Below are positions 43,746 to 52,273 of a stretch of 64,000 nucleotides of DNA, in pieces (the first letter of the stretch is position 1; each line of letters opens with the position of its first letter). The position numbers and the translations under genes are program-made. Below the pieces are notes generated by a model that saw only the letters and a program-made list of their open reading frames with translations, did no database searches and was not told the origin of the DNA. Origin of the DNA: Algoriphagus aestuarii (GTDB lineage: Bacteria > Bacteroidota > Bacteroidia > Cytophagales > Cyclobacteriaceae); assembly GCA_017051695.1 (NCBI GenBank), contig JAFIDK010000003.1, positions 103,426 to 167,425 on the forward strand. Direction: 5' to 3'.

Positions 43746-44720
43746 ATGAAAAAAGCTATTGTCTATTTGTTTATGATTCTTCTGAGCGGATTTGTTTCCG
43801 CTCAGGACTTTGATTTTGTGGTGGCATCAGATGGTTCTGGAGACTTTAAGACCATCCAAGAAGCCTTTGATGCAGTTCCGGATTTCCGGAAAAATGAAAC
43901 CAAAATTTTACTTAAACCTGGTACATATAAAGAGAAATTGGTGCTGGCTGCCTCCAAAACAAATGTGACGCTGATTGGTGAAAATGCTGAAAACACCGTG
44001 TTGACCTACGATGATTTTGCGAAGAAGAAAAACAAGTTCGGCGAAGAAATGGGGACGACTGGATCGACAAGTTTCTATGTGTTTGGAGATGGGTTTTATG
44101 CCAAAAATATCACGTTTGAGAATTCATCTGGGCCAGTAGGGCAAGCTGTTGCTGTACGTGTGGATGGGGATAAAGTAGTGTTTGAGAAGTGCAGGTTTCT
44201 CGGATTTCAGGATACACTTTATCCTCATGGAGACCGTAGCCGACAGTATTACAAGGATTGCTACATAGAAGGAACTGTCGATTTTATTTTCGGATGGTCT
44301 ACAGCCGTTTTCGAGAACTGTGAGATTTTTTCCAAAGCACCAAGTGGATATGTGACGGCAGCTTCCACAGAAAAGGAAACTGAATTTGGCTTTGTATTTA
44401 TCAATTGCAAACTGACTGGAGATGCTCCGGAAAACTCGGTGTATCTAGGTCGGCCTTGGCGCGACTATGCGCAGACAGTTTTCATCAACACAGAAATGGG
44501 TACTCATATCAAGCCAGAAGGATGGCATAACTGGGGCAAGCCAAATGCGGAGAGGACTTCCTTTTACGCAGAATTTGGATCGACGGGTCTTGGAGCAAAT
44601 TCTTCTCAGCGGGTGCCATGGTCAAATCAATTGACTGTGGAAGAAGCTGCAAAATTTACAGCGGAATTGGTGTTGGCAGGTGAAGACGGGTGGAGTCCGA
44701 AAAGCAAATTAGGAAATTGA
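43746..44720 (+). CDS. Pectinesterase (CE8)
   Basis: 324 aa with a signal peptide (1-20, ending VSAQ). Start at ATG 43746 rather than the GTG at 43740 that overlaps the previous gene. Right-handed beta-helix with the CE8 catalytic set: GQAV (Q133), FQD (D156), VDFIFG (D179 nucleophile), GRPW (R236, W238). Hydrolyses methyl esters on homogalacturonan so that PL1 and GH28 can act. Secreted or periplasmic. Confidence 0.94.
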   Translation: MKKAIVYLFMILLSGFVSAQDFDFVVASDGSGDFKTIQEAFDAVPDFRKNETKILLKPGTYKEKLVLAASKTNVTLIGENAENTVLTYDDFAKKKNKFGEEMGTTGSTSFYVFGDGFYAKNITFENSSGPVGQAVAVRVDGDKVVFEKCRFLGFQDTLYPHGDRSRQYYKDCYIEGTVDFIFGWSTAVFENCEIFSKAPSGYVTAASTEKETEFGFVFINCKLTGDAPENSVYLGRPWRDYAQTVFINTEMGTHIKPEGWHNWGKPNAERTSFYAEFGSTGLGANSSQRVPWSNQLTVEEAAKFTAELVLAGEDGWSPKSKLGN

Positions 44721-44874
44721 CATTATGGAAACTATGGCAGTGATCTAATAATCAGTAGGTGACCGAAGACCGAAGACGGGAGACAGAAGTTGGCGAAATT
44801 CTGAGCTTATCCGTACAGCGATCATTTTAAGTTTCTGACTGATCAAATTCGAAAATATTTAGAGATAATAGAAA
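44721..44874. other. Intergenic stretch with simple iterated sequence
   Basis: Includes GACCGAAGACCGAAGACGGGAGACAG-type iterations (44762-44787), a low-information pattern also seen in other gaps of this window. No terminator or promoter recognised; transcription probably continues into the GH43 gene. Confidence 0.45.
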
Positions 44875-46515
44875 TTGAAATACCCAAAAGTGAATAAGTT
44901 AGTTTATAGTTTTTGTGTTTTGCTTGCTGCTATAAGTTCAGTTTTTGCGCAGCAGAATGAAGTCTCCAAAGTGTGGGTAGCCGATCAAGGTGACGGAACC
45001 TATATCAATCCGATTTTGCATGCTGATTATTCAGATCCTGATGTAGTTCGGGTAGGGGAAGATTTCTACATGACCGCCTCTTCTTTCAATGCTGTTCCAG
45101 GTTTGCCAATCTTGCATTCCAAGGATTTGGTCAATTGGGAATTGGTGAATTATGCCTTGAAAAGACAAGTTCCAGTTGATCACTTTTCAAAGCCTCAACA
45201 TGGAAATGGCGTTTGGGCCCCAGCTATTCGATATCACGAAGGTGAATTTTATATCTATTGGGGAGATCCTGATTTTGGGATTTATATGGTGAAATCCAAG
45301 AATCCTTTGGGGCAATGGGAGGAGCCGGTTTTGGTAGAAGCAGGCAAAGGACTGATAGATCCATGTCCACTTTGGGATGAGGATGGCAAGGCTTATTTGT
45401 CACATGCATTTGCTGGTAGCCGAGCTGGTATCAAAAGTGTGTTGGTTGTGAAGCCGATGAATTGGGAAGGGACCAAGATAACGGGTGCCGGAAAAATGGT
45501 TTTTGATGGGCATGATGCCCACCCAACTGTGGAGGGAACGAAGTTCTACAAGCGAAATGGTTACTACTATATTTTTGCTCCTGCAGGAGGAGTTTCCACA
45601 GGTTGGCAGTTGATTTTGAGATCAAAAAACCCCTATGGACCTTATGAAGAGCATATTTCTTTGTCACAAGGAAATACTCCGATCAATGGTCCACATCAAG
45701 GTGCCTGGATAGATACTGAATCGGGAGAAGATTGGTTTGTACATTTTCAGGATGTGGAGGCTTATGGTAGGATTACCCATTTGCAGCCGATGAAATGGAA
45801 TAATGACTGGCCGATTATGGGTGAAGATCCTGATGGAGATGGAACTGGGGAACCGGTTTTGAAGTATAAAAAGCCAAGTGTTTCAGCTAAATCAACGATT
45901 TCTACTCCAGCTGATTCAGATGAATTTGATGGAAATGATATCGGGCTTCAATGGCAATGGCAAGCTAATCCTGTGGCAACTTGGGCTTTTGCCAATCCTG
46001 CAAAGAGCAAGTTGAGACTCTTCACAGCTCAACTTCCAGAGGATGCTAAAAATCTCTGGGATGCTCCAAATTTATTACTTCAGAAATTTCCTGCGGAAGA
46101 ATTTACTACTACAACTTCTCTTGAGTTTTTTCCCAATCCAAAACTCAGAAATGAGCAAGTTGGCTTGATCGTCATGGGGATGAGCTATGCCTACTTGGCT
46201 TTGGAAAGTACCGAAGATGGAATTTCGCTCAATTATGTGACCTGTCTAGATGCCGAGCACGGCAAGCCGGAAGTGAAAAAGCAAATCGTGAAATTGGAGA
46301 AAAACTCCATTCAGCTTCGGGTGAAGGTAAGCAAAGGGGGAGTCTGTACCTTCTCATATTCTGAAGACGGAGAGAAGTTCGAAGAGATAAATGAAAGTTT
46401 TACAGCAGTTCCAGGTAAATGGATAGGAGCCAAAGTTGGGCTTTTTGCCATAAGAAATACTAAAACCAATGACAGCGGATTTGCAGATGTGGATTGGTTT
46501 AGATTTAAAAAATAA
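44875..46515 (+). CDS. GH43 family glycoside hydrolase
   Basis: 546 aa with signal peptide (residues 1-26, ending VFAQQ) behind a TTG start at 44875; no in-frame ATG precedes the signal. Five-bladed propeller domain: INPILHADYSDPDVVRVGEDFYMTASSF (catalytic base D54), GLIDPCPLWDEDGKAYLSHA (Asp), VHFQDVEAYGRITHLQPM. A C-terminal concanavalin-like domain (from about 345) is the GH43_C2 type. Such enzymes are exo-arabinofuranosidases, xylosidases or galactosidases; in this locus removal of arabinose or galactose side chains from rhamnogalacturonan or xylogalacturonan is likely. Confidence 0.9.
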   Translation: MKYPKVNKLVYSFCVLLAAISSVFAQQNEVSKVWVADQGDGTYINPILHADYSDPDVVRVGEDFYMTASSFNAVPGLPILHSKDLVNWELVNYALKRQVPVDHFSKPQHGNGVWAPAIRYHEGEFYIYWGDPDFGIYMVKSKNPLGQWEEPVLVEAGKGLIDPCPLWDEDGKAYLSHAFAGSRAGIKSVLVVKPMNWEGTKITGAGKMVFDGHDAHPTVEGTKFYKRNGYYYIFAPAGGVSTGWQLILRSKNPYGPYEEHISLSQGNTPINGPHQGAWIDTESGEDWFVHFQDVEAYGRITHLQPMKWNNDWPIMGEDPDGDGTGEPVLKYKKPSVSAKSTISTPADSDEFDGNDIGLQWQWQANPVATWAFANPAKSKLRLFTAQLPEDAKNLWDAPNLLLQKFPAEEFTTTTSLEFFPNPKLRNEQVGLIVMGMSYAYLALESTEDGISLNYVTCLDAEHGKPEVKKQIVKLEKNSIQLRVKVSKGGVCTFSYSEDGEKFEEINESFTAVPGKWIGAKVGLFAIRNTKTNDSGFADVDWFRFKK

Positions 46516-46521
46516 GACACA

Positions 46522-48210
46522 ATGAAAACCCGAAATATGAAAACCAAATCAATAAAACTAGCTTTTGTACTTGCGATTTTTGCGACTGCATTTCCGATTT
46601 ATGCCCAGCAAACCTTGGAAACCATCTATGATGGAGTGGAGTTTGATATGCCAAAAGTCAAGGAGGCCAGCTTTCCTGATTTTGAAAAAAGCATTGCAGA
46701 ATATGGTGCTGTGGGAGATGGCCTAACCAAAAATTCCGATGCTTTTAAATCAGCGATCGAAGCAGTAAATAAATCCGGAGGAGGTAAAGTGGTAGTACCG
46801 AGAGGTGTTTGGTACACTGGCCCAATTACACTTTTAAGCAATGTGAATCTTCATCTGGAAGATGGGGCTCTGGTAATTTTCAGCAAGGATAAAGATGATT
46901 ATCCTTTGGTGGAAACTAGTTTCGAGGGGTTAAATACTGTTCGTTGCCTTTCTCCGATCAATGCTTATCAGGTGGAGAATATCGCTATCACCGGGAATGG
47001 AACGATCGATGGAAGTGGTGAAATATGGAGAGCAGTGAAGAAAGGGAAAATGACGGATTCTCAGTGGAACAACTTGGTCAAAAGTGGGGGAATAGTAGAA
47101 GGATCGAATTGGTTTCCTTCGGAATCTTACCTAATGGGGCATAATGCAAGTTCCAGTTTTAATGTACCGGATATCACCGATCGCAATGAATTGCAAAAGA
47201 TGAAAGATTTCCTTCGGCCAGTGATGGTAAGCATCCGGGAAAGCAAGGTGGTTTTATTGGACGGACCTACATTCCAAAATTCCCCTGCATGGAATATCCA
47301 TCCGCTGATGAGTGAAGATGTGATCATACGAAACCTGAATGTGAGAAACCCCTGGTTTTCTCAGAATGGTGACGGCCTCGATTTAGAGTCCTGTAAAAAT
47401 TCATTGATCTACAATAATACCTTCGATGTGGGAGACGATGCGATCTGTATCAAATCAGGAAAAGACAAAGATGGGAGAGAGAGAGCCATTCCTACAGAAA
47501 ATGTGGTGATCAAAAACAACATCGTGTATCATGGGCATGGAGGAGTAACTGTGGGAAGTGAGATGTCTAGTGGAGTGAGAAATATTCATGTTTCTAATTG
47601 CACATTTATTGGGACAGACATTGGCTTACGATTCAAAAGTACCCGTGGACGTGGAGGAGTAGTGGAGAATATCTGGATTTCGGATATCGATATGGTCGGG
47701 ATTCCTACCGAAGCGATAGGCTTCAATATGTTTTACACTGGGAACAGCCCAGTGATCGAAGAAGATCAAAGTGCAGAAGATGAGGCCAGACAGGAAAATC
47801 TAGTGCCTGTGACCGAAGAAACGCCTATTTTCAGAAATATCAGCATGAAAAACATCACCGTGACTAATTCAGAGATTGCTGCCTCATTTATGGGTTTACC
47901 TGAGATGAAGCTCGAAAATGTACGTTTGGAAAATGCTGTCCTTCAGGCAAAAAAGGGAATAACTGCGATAGATGCTGCCGGTCTGGAATTGATAAATGTA
48001 AAAGTGATTGGTACAGACGAGGTTCCATTGACGATCTATAATAGTCAGGGCGTGAAGGTGAGTGGATTTACATTTGAAGAGAATGGAAAAGCGGCGGTTC
48101 GCGTGCTGGGGAATTCAGAAAATGTTGAATTTGATAGGGGAGATTTTAAAAACCCCGATCAAATCATAAAAGGTAAAGGGCTATCGCCAAAGGCAATAAA
48201 ACTGAAATAA
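46522..48210 (+). CDS. GH28 polygalacturonase
   Basis: 562 aa. Signal peptide near 10-28 (either Met1 or Met6 may be the start). Beta-helix with the four GH28 motifs: NGDGLD (282-287), GDDAI (304-308), HGHGG (337-341) and RFKS (370-373). Hydrolyses alpha-1,4-galacturonan, releasing galacturonate or oligogalacturonides for UxaC. Six bases after the GH43 stop and one base before the next gene, so operonic. Confidence 0.95.
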   Translation: MKTRNMKTKSIKLAFVLAIFATAFPIYAQQTLETIYDGVEFDMPKVKEASFPDFEKSIAEYGAVGDGLTKNSDAFKSAIEAVNKSGGGKVVVPRGVWYTGPITLLSNVNLHLEDGALVIFSKDKDDYPLVETSFEGLNTVRCLSPINAYQVENIAITGNGTIDGSGEIWRAVKKGKMTDSQWNNLVKSGGIVEGSNWFPSESYLMGHNASSSFNVPDITDRNELQKMKDFLRPVMVSIRESKVVLLDGPTFQNSPAWNIHPLMSEDVIIRNLNVRNPWFSQNGDGLDLESCKNSLIYNNTFDVGDDAICIKSGKDKDGRERAIPTENVVIKNNIVYHGHGGVTVGSEMSSGVRNIHVSNCTFIGTDIGLRFKSTRGRGGVVENIWISDIDMVGIPTEAIGFNMFYTGNSPVIEEDQSAEDEARQENLVPVTEETPIFRNISMKNITVTNSEIAASFMGLPEMKLENVRLENAVLQAKKGITAIDAAGLELINVKVIGTDEVPLTIYNSQGVKVSGFTFEENGKAAVRVLGNSENVEFDRGDFKNPDQIIKGKGLSPKAIKLK

Positions 48211-48211
48211 G

Positions 48212-48970
48212 ATGAAGACGATTGTAATCCTATTTTCAACTTTCACTCTGTTTTATGCGGCGATTTTTGGTAATGATAAAGTAGAAGAAGAAATCACCTT
48301 TTTTTTGGTAGGAGATTCAACCATGGCAGATAAACCCTATGGCGTAAGCAATCCAGAAAAAGGTTGGGGGCAGGTATTTCCCTTGTATTTCAAAGAAGGA
48401 ATCCGCTTTGAAAACCATGCGATGAATGGGCGAAGTACCAAGAGTTTCCGGGCCGAAGGTCGCTGGGATGTAGTGATGGAGCGGATCAAACCGGGAGATT
48501 ATGTCATTATTGAATTTGGTCATAATGATCAGAAAATCAATTCTGAAGATCGCTATGCTTTTGCAGATTCAACATACCGGGATAATCTGATTAGATATGT
48601 CAGTGAGATTCGTGAAAAAGGCGGCAAGGCAGTATTGGCGACACCGATTTCGAGGAGAAGCTTTGATGAAAATGGAGTGCTTACCGATACACATGGAAGG
48701 TATTCAGAGGTAGTGAGAGAGGTGGCGGCAGAGTTGGAAGTTCCACTTTTTGACTTACATCAGAAGACTATTGAGCTATTGGAAGAATGGGGTGTGGAGA
48801 AATCGAAGGAGTTATTTCTTCATTTCAAACCCGGGGAATATGAAAAATTTCCTAAAGGAGTGGAAGATAATACTCATCTGTCGCCCACTGGCGCTTTCAA
48901 AGTAAGTGACTTGGCAATCGAGGAACTCAAAAGAGAATTGCCTGAATTGGTGAAGTTCTTGAAAGAATAA
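48212..48970 (+). CDS. Rhamnogalacturonan acetylesterase-like GDSL esterase (CE12), first copy
   Basis: 252 aa SGNH hydrolase, signal peptide (1-20). Catalytic pattern: GDSTMAD (Ser36), MNGRSTKSF (Gly), FGHNDQ (Asn105), and DNTHLSPTGAF near the C-terminus (Asp and His). This is the RgaE/YesT set that removes O-acetyl groups from pectin. Immediately follows the GH28 gene. A second homologue follows after 77 bases. Confidence 0.92.
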   Translation: MKTIVILFSTFTLFYAAIFGNDKVEEEITFFLVGDSTMADKPYGVSNPEKGWGQVFPLYFKEGIRFENHAMNGRSTKSFRAEGRWDVVMERIKPGDYVIIEFGHNDQKINSEDRYAFADSTYRDNLIRYVSEIREKGGKAVLATPISRRSFDENGVLTDTHGRYSEVVREVAAELEVPLFDLHQKTIELLEEWGVEKSKELFLHFKPGEYEKFPKGVEDNTHLSPTGAFKVSDLAIEELKRELPELVKFLKE

Positions 48971-48975
48971 AGTAA

Positions 48976-49012
48976 GTCCACTGTCCACTTACCACGGTTC
49001 ACCGCAGTGGAC
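48976..49012. repeat. Short inverted repeat between the two esterase genes
   Basis: GTCCACTG (48976-48983) and CAGTGGAC (49005-49012) can form an 8-bp stem with a 21-nt loop; no T run follows. Surrounding CTGTCCACT/CTGTTGACC iterations look like simple-sequence spread. May affect mRNA between the two genes but is not a clear terminator. Confidence 0.45.
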
Positions 49013-49047
49013 TGTAAACAGTTGTCTGTTGACCTTAAAATTGAATC

Positions 49048-49833
49048 ATGAAAAAATATCTTTCTATACTAATCCTACTTGTTGCTTTCACCGGATTTGC
49101 TCCAAAAGAGAAAATCAAAAAAATCTACCTTATCGGAGACTCTACCATGGCCGATTATTCCCTTTATGAAGGAGAAGATTATCAAAAAGAACGTTATCCT
49201 TTGATGGGGTGGGGGCAAGTTTTTCAGCCTTTTATGACCAAAGAAAATTTGAATTCATTAAAGGGCTTGCTAGATGCCGATTCAGTAATAGTGGATGATA
49301 GAGCTCGAGGAGGGAGAAGTACCCGAACATTCTTCGAAGAGGGAAGATGGTCAGCAGTTTATAAGGAATTAAATCCTGGCGATTTGGTGATCATGCAGTT
49401 TGGGCATAATGATGCAGCGAAAGAAAAAACGGAGCGCTATGTCACCGTGGAGGGCTACAAGGAATATATACGGCTTTTTGTAAATCAGACTCGAGAGAAA
49501 GGTGCTACTCCAATCGTGTTAACTCCTGTGGCTAGAAATTATCCCTGGAAAGACGGGAATCTGCAAAATGTACATGGAGAGTATGACGCTGCTGCTAAGG
49601 AAGTGGCTGAGGAGTTGGGAGCTTTAATGATTGATTTGAACCAGCTATCCATGGATTTTTTCTCGGAAAAAGGACAGGATTTTGTGACGGCAAATTACTT
49701 TATGAATTTCGGACCTGGACTCTATGAAGCCTATCCCGATGGACAAAAAGACAATACCCATTTTCAACCTGAAGGAGCGAAGGCTGTAGCGGCATTGGTT
49801 CTGGAAGGATTTATGGAACTGGCAAGGAAGTAA
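49048..49833 (+). CDS. Rhamnogalacturonan acetylesterase-like GDSL esterase (CE12), second copy
   Basis: 261 aa, signal peptide (1-18). GDSTMADYSL (Ser32), ARGGRSTRTF, FGHNDA and DNTHFQPEGA give the SGNH tetrad. It differs from the first copy in having an extra segment (KENLNSLKGLLDADSVIVDD) and is about 40 % alike by eye, so the two may act on different acetyl positions. Same operon. Confidence 0.92.
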   Translation: MKKYLSILILLVAFTGFAPKEKIKKIYLIGDSTMADYSLYEGEDYQKERYPLMGWGQVFQPFMTKENLNSLKGLLDADSVIVDDRARGGRSTRTFFEEGRWSAVYKELNPGDLVIMQFGHNDAAKEKTERYVTVEGYKEYIRLFVNQTREKGATPIVLTPVARNYPWKDGNLQNVHGEYDAAAKEVAEELGALMIDLNQLSMDFFSEKGQDFVTANYFMNFGPGLYEAYPDGQKDNTHFQPEGAKAVAALVLEGFMELARK

Positions 49834-49988
49834 GGAGAATCTAGAATTGAGAGTCTAGAATCCAGAGTCACGAGGTAAGTATTTGGTATCTAGTAGTTAG
49901 AATCAAGTATCAAGATGATAAAGCCAAGAACTAAGAATCAAGAACCAAGAGTCAAAAAGTAAGACCACCATTTCTAAATGCATGTAAA
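49834..49988. repeat. Degenerate simple-sequence tract
   Basis: Iterated AGAATC(A)AG(A/T)ACCAAG-like units (for example AAGAACTAAGAATCAAGAAC at 49924-49943) fill the gap before the CE8 fusion gene. No coding potential or stable hairpin seen. Similar low-information sequence lies at 14074 and 44762. Confidence 0.6.
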
Positions 49989-51890
49989 ATGAAGACAAGC
50001 TTTATCAAAGTCGTATTTTTTTATTGGTTGTTTTTGGCTTTCGGTCCTACTTTTTCTCAGGTGCCAAACTTAGAAATCAAACCCCTTGATTCTGAAAAGC
50101 TGAAAGGCAAAATAGAGCATGATATTGTCGTAGCGCAGGATGGTTCGGGCCATTTTAGAAAAATTGGAGAGGCTCTGGATGCCATTCGAGTGTATCTTCC
50201 CAAGCCGCTGACTGTCTATATTAAACCTGGGATTTATAAGGAGAAGCTAGTCATTCTAGGTCCGGTGACGAATGTGACTTTTGTAGGGGATAGCCCCGAA
50301 AACACCATTATCACTTATGATGATTATGCCTCAAAAGACAATATGGGGACTTTTGAAACCTACACGCTCAAGGTTCTTGGAAACTCACTGACTTTTAAAA
50401 ACCTCACCATTCAAAATACAGCCGGAAATGTGGGGCAGGCTGTTGCCCTCCATGCTGAGGGGGATCGATTGGTTTTTGAAAATTGCCGTTTTTTAGGAAA
50501 TCAGGATACCATGTTTGCCTCAGGTGAAAACTCCAGACAACTCTATAAGAATTGCTACATCGAGGGTACTACTGATTATATTTTCGGCTCTGCTACAGCA
50601 CTTTTTGAGAACTGTGTGATCCACTCAAAATCAGACTCCTACATCACTGCAGCATCTACTCCTGAATGGGTGGAATATGGCTATGTTTTCAAAGATTGCA
50701 AGCTTACTGCTGATCCTGAAGTGGAGAAAGTCTATCTGGGAAGACCTTGGCGTGATTTTGCCAAAACGGTATTTGTCAACACAGAAATGGGAGCACATAT
50801 TGCTCCGGAGGGCTGGCACAATTGGGGACGAGAAAAGGCAGAGCAAACAGTCTTCTATGCAGAGTTTGGGAGCTTTGGCCCTGGAGGAAATAAAGAACAA
50901 AGAGTCAGCTGGTCACATCAATTGAATGCGGAGCAAGCAAAAGAATATCATATTTATGAGGTGTTTGCAGGGAAGACCAAAACTGTGGATTTCTATGGAA
51001 ACCGCTGGTATGGTTACAAAAAAGACAGTTCTTTCAATTTGGAGGATGCCTGGAAAAAGGATGTGAAGAATTTTCCTCAGATCAAAGCTATTGAAATTCA
51101 GTCCAGTGAACTAGTTGCTGAAAGCAAGGGGCTTGTCTACAAAAAACTTGGAAAACGAGAGCTAAAATTGGATGTGTTTTCACCTCTCAATGCCGAATCT
51201 TTACGACCTGGAATAGTTATGGTGCATGGTGGAGGTTGGAAGTCAGGTGATAAGGAACTCCAGATTCCGATGGCAATAACTTTGGCAGAAAAAGGCTATG
51301 TGACTGCAGTGGTAGAGTATAGACTTTCGCCGGAGGCGCAATATCCCGCTGCAATCCATGATGTGAAGGAAGCGATTCGCTGGCTGAAAGTGCATGCCGA
51401 CGAATTTGGAATTGATACCAGTCAAATGGTTATTTCCGGGAGTTCTGCCGGTGGGCAAATTGCCACCTTGGTGGGAATGACTAATACCTGGGAATATGAA
51501 GGTGTGACCAATCTGGAAGCGACGGCTGAAGTTCAGGCGATTATAGATATGGATGGAGTTTTGGCTTTTCATCATCCCGAATCTGCCGAAGGACAAGTAG
51601 CTTCCGAGTGGCTTGGAGGAACTTACGAACAAAAGCCGGAAGTTTGGGATGCTGCTTCACCCTTGTATTTAAAATCTCCTGTTTATAAACCTATACTTTT
51701 TATCAATTCCCAATACCCGAGATTTCATGCGGGTAGGGATGAGTTAATTCAAAAACTTGATACAGCAGAGATCTATTCGGAAGTCCACACTTTTCCCGAT
51801 ACACCGCATCCATTTTGGTTGTATGATCCTTGGTTTGAGTTAACAGTAAAAATCATGAATCTATTTTTTGAAGAGGTATTTCATAAATGA
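49989..51890 (+). CDS. CE8 pectinesterase fused to an alpha/beta hydrolase esterase
   Basis: 633 aa, signal peptide (1-24). Residues about 44-320 are a complete CE8 beta-helix (GQAV Q150, NQD D173, TDYIFG D196, GRPW R252). After a short linker, residues about 378-633 are a CE10/BD-FAE-like alpha/beta hydrolase: HGGGW (413-417), GSSAGG (Ser486), and His607 in DTPHPFW. One frame, no stop, so a true fusion. The first domain demethylates pectin; the second may remove acetyl or feruloyl groups. Last gene before susC; the LacI-type operators lie just beyond it. Confidence 0.93.
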   Translation: MKTSFIKVVFFYWLFLAFGPTFSQVPNLEIKPLDSEKLKGKIEHDIVVAQDGSGHFRKIGEALDAIRVYLPKPLTVYIKPGIYKEKLVILGPVTNVTFVGDSPENTIITYDDYASKDNMGTFETYTLKVLGNSLTFKNLTIQNTAGNVGQAVALHAEGDRLVFENCRFLGNQDTMFASGENSRQLYKNCYIEGTTDYIFGSATALFENCVIHSKSDSYITAASTPEWVEYGYVFKDCKLTADPEVEKVYLGRPWRDFAKTVFVNTEMGAHIAPEGWHNWGREKAEQTVFYAEFGSFGPGGNKEQRVSWSHQLNAEQAKEYHIYEVFAGKTKTVDFYGNRWYGYKKDSSFNLEDAWKKDVKNFPQIKAIEIQSSELVAESKGLVYKKLGKRELKLDVFSPLNAESLRPGIVMVHGGGWKSGDKELQIPMAITLAEKGYVTAVVEYRLSPEAQYPAAIHDVKEAIRWLKVHADEFGIDTSQMVISGSSAGGQIATLVGMTNTWEYEGVTNLEATAEVQAIIDMDGVLAFHHPESAEGQVASEWLGGTYEQKPEVWDAASPLYLKSPVYKPILFINSQYPRFHAGRDELIQKLDTAEIYSEVHTFPDTPHPFWLYDPWFELTVKIMNLFFEEVFHK

Positions 51891-51906
51891 ATTTTTAAAA
51901 AAATGT

Positions 51907-51918
51907 GTAATCGTTTGC
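51907..51918. promoter_or_regulatory. Predicted LacI-family operator O3
   Basis: GTAATCGTTTGC, identical to O1, in the 380-base region upstream of susC. Confidence 0.6.
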
Positions 51919-51922
51919 GCAC

Positions 51923-51934
51923 GTAATCGATTCC
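51923..51934. promoter_or_regulatory. Predicted LacI-family operator O4
   Basis: GTAATCGATTCC, a weaker match to GCAATCGATTGC (two differences), 4 bases after O3. Confidence 0.5.
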
Positions 51935-52071
51935 ATAATTTTATTTTTTCTCTTCAAAATGGATTTTTCGCAAAATATTCAGAAACAAAAAATGCTAATT
52001 TGACAAATAGATTCTGTTTTTTGGAAAAATCAACCAAAATTCTTGAGAATAAAGGTATTATTTTTTATCAT

Positions 52072-52083
52072 GCAATCGATTGC
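52072..52083. promoter_or_regulatory. Predicted LacI-family operator O5
   Basis: Perfect palindrome GCAATCGATTGC identical to O2, followed by the same CTCAAA context. Confidence 0.75.
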
Positions 52084-52092
52084 TCAAAATAT

Positions 52093-52104
52093 GCAATCGA
52101 TTGA
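52093..52104. promoter_or_regulatory. Predicted LacI-family operator O6
   Basis: GCAATCGATTGA, one base off the perfect palindrome, centred 21 bases (two helical turns) from O5. That phasing favours two repressor dimers on one DNA face. Confidence 0.65.
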
Positions 52105-52273
52105 AAAAATTATAACAATAACAACCCAAAATAAAACATGAAATATCCTCGGAATATGTCACCTCCATTTTTTGACAGCTGTGCGGAAAGGAGCGAATCA
52201 CTTTGCCAAGTACCTGGCTTATCCATCAGAAATATCCTACTTAAATAATAACAATAACCCTCATTTTATTGAA

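Noticed and set aside
49834-49988. Possible CRISPR-like or minisatellite array
   Set aside because: The units are degenerate, of uneven length and without spacers; best described as simple-sequence spread.
51243-51632. Minus-strand open frame of 129 codons opposite the hydrolase domain of the fusion protein
   Set aside because: Antisense to the catalytic Ser motif region; no start signals or homology pattern.
52172-52273. N-terminal extension of SusC from 52172
   Set aside because: It would place 34 polar residues before a perfect signal peptide and overlaps the presumed leader.
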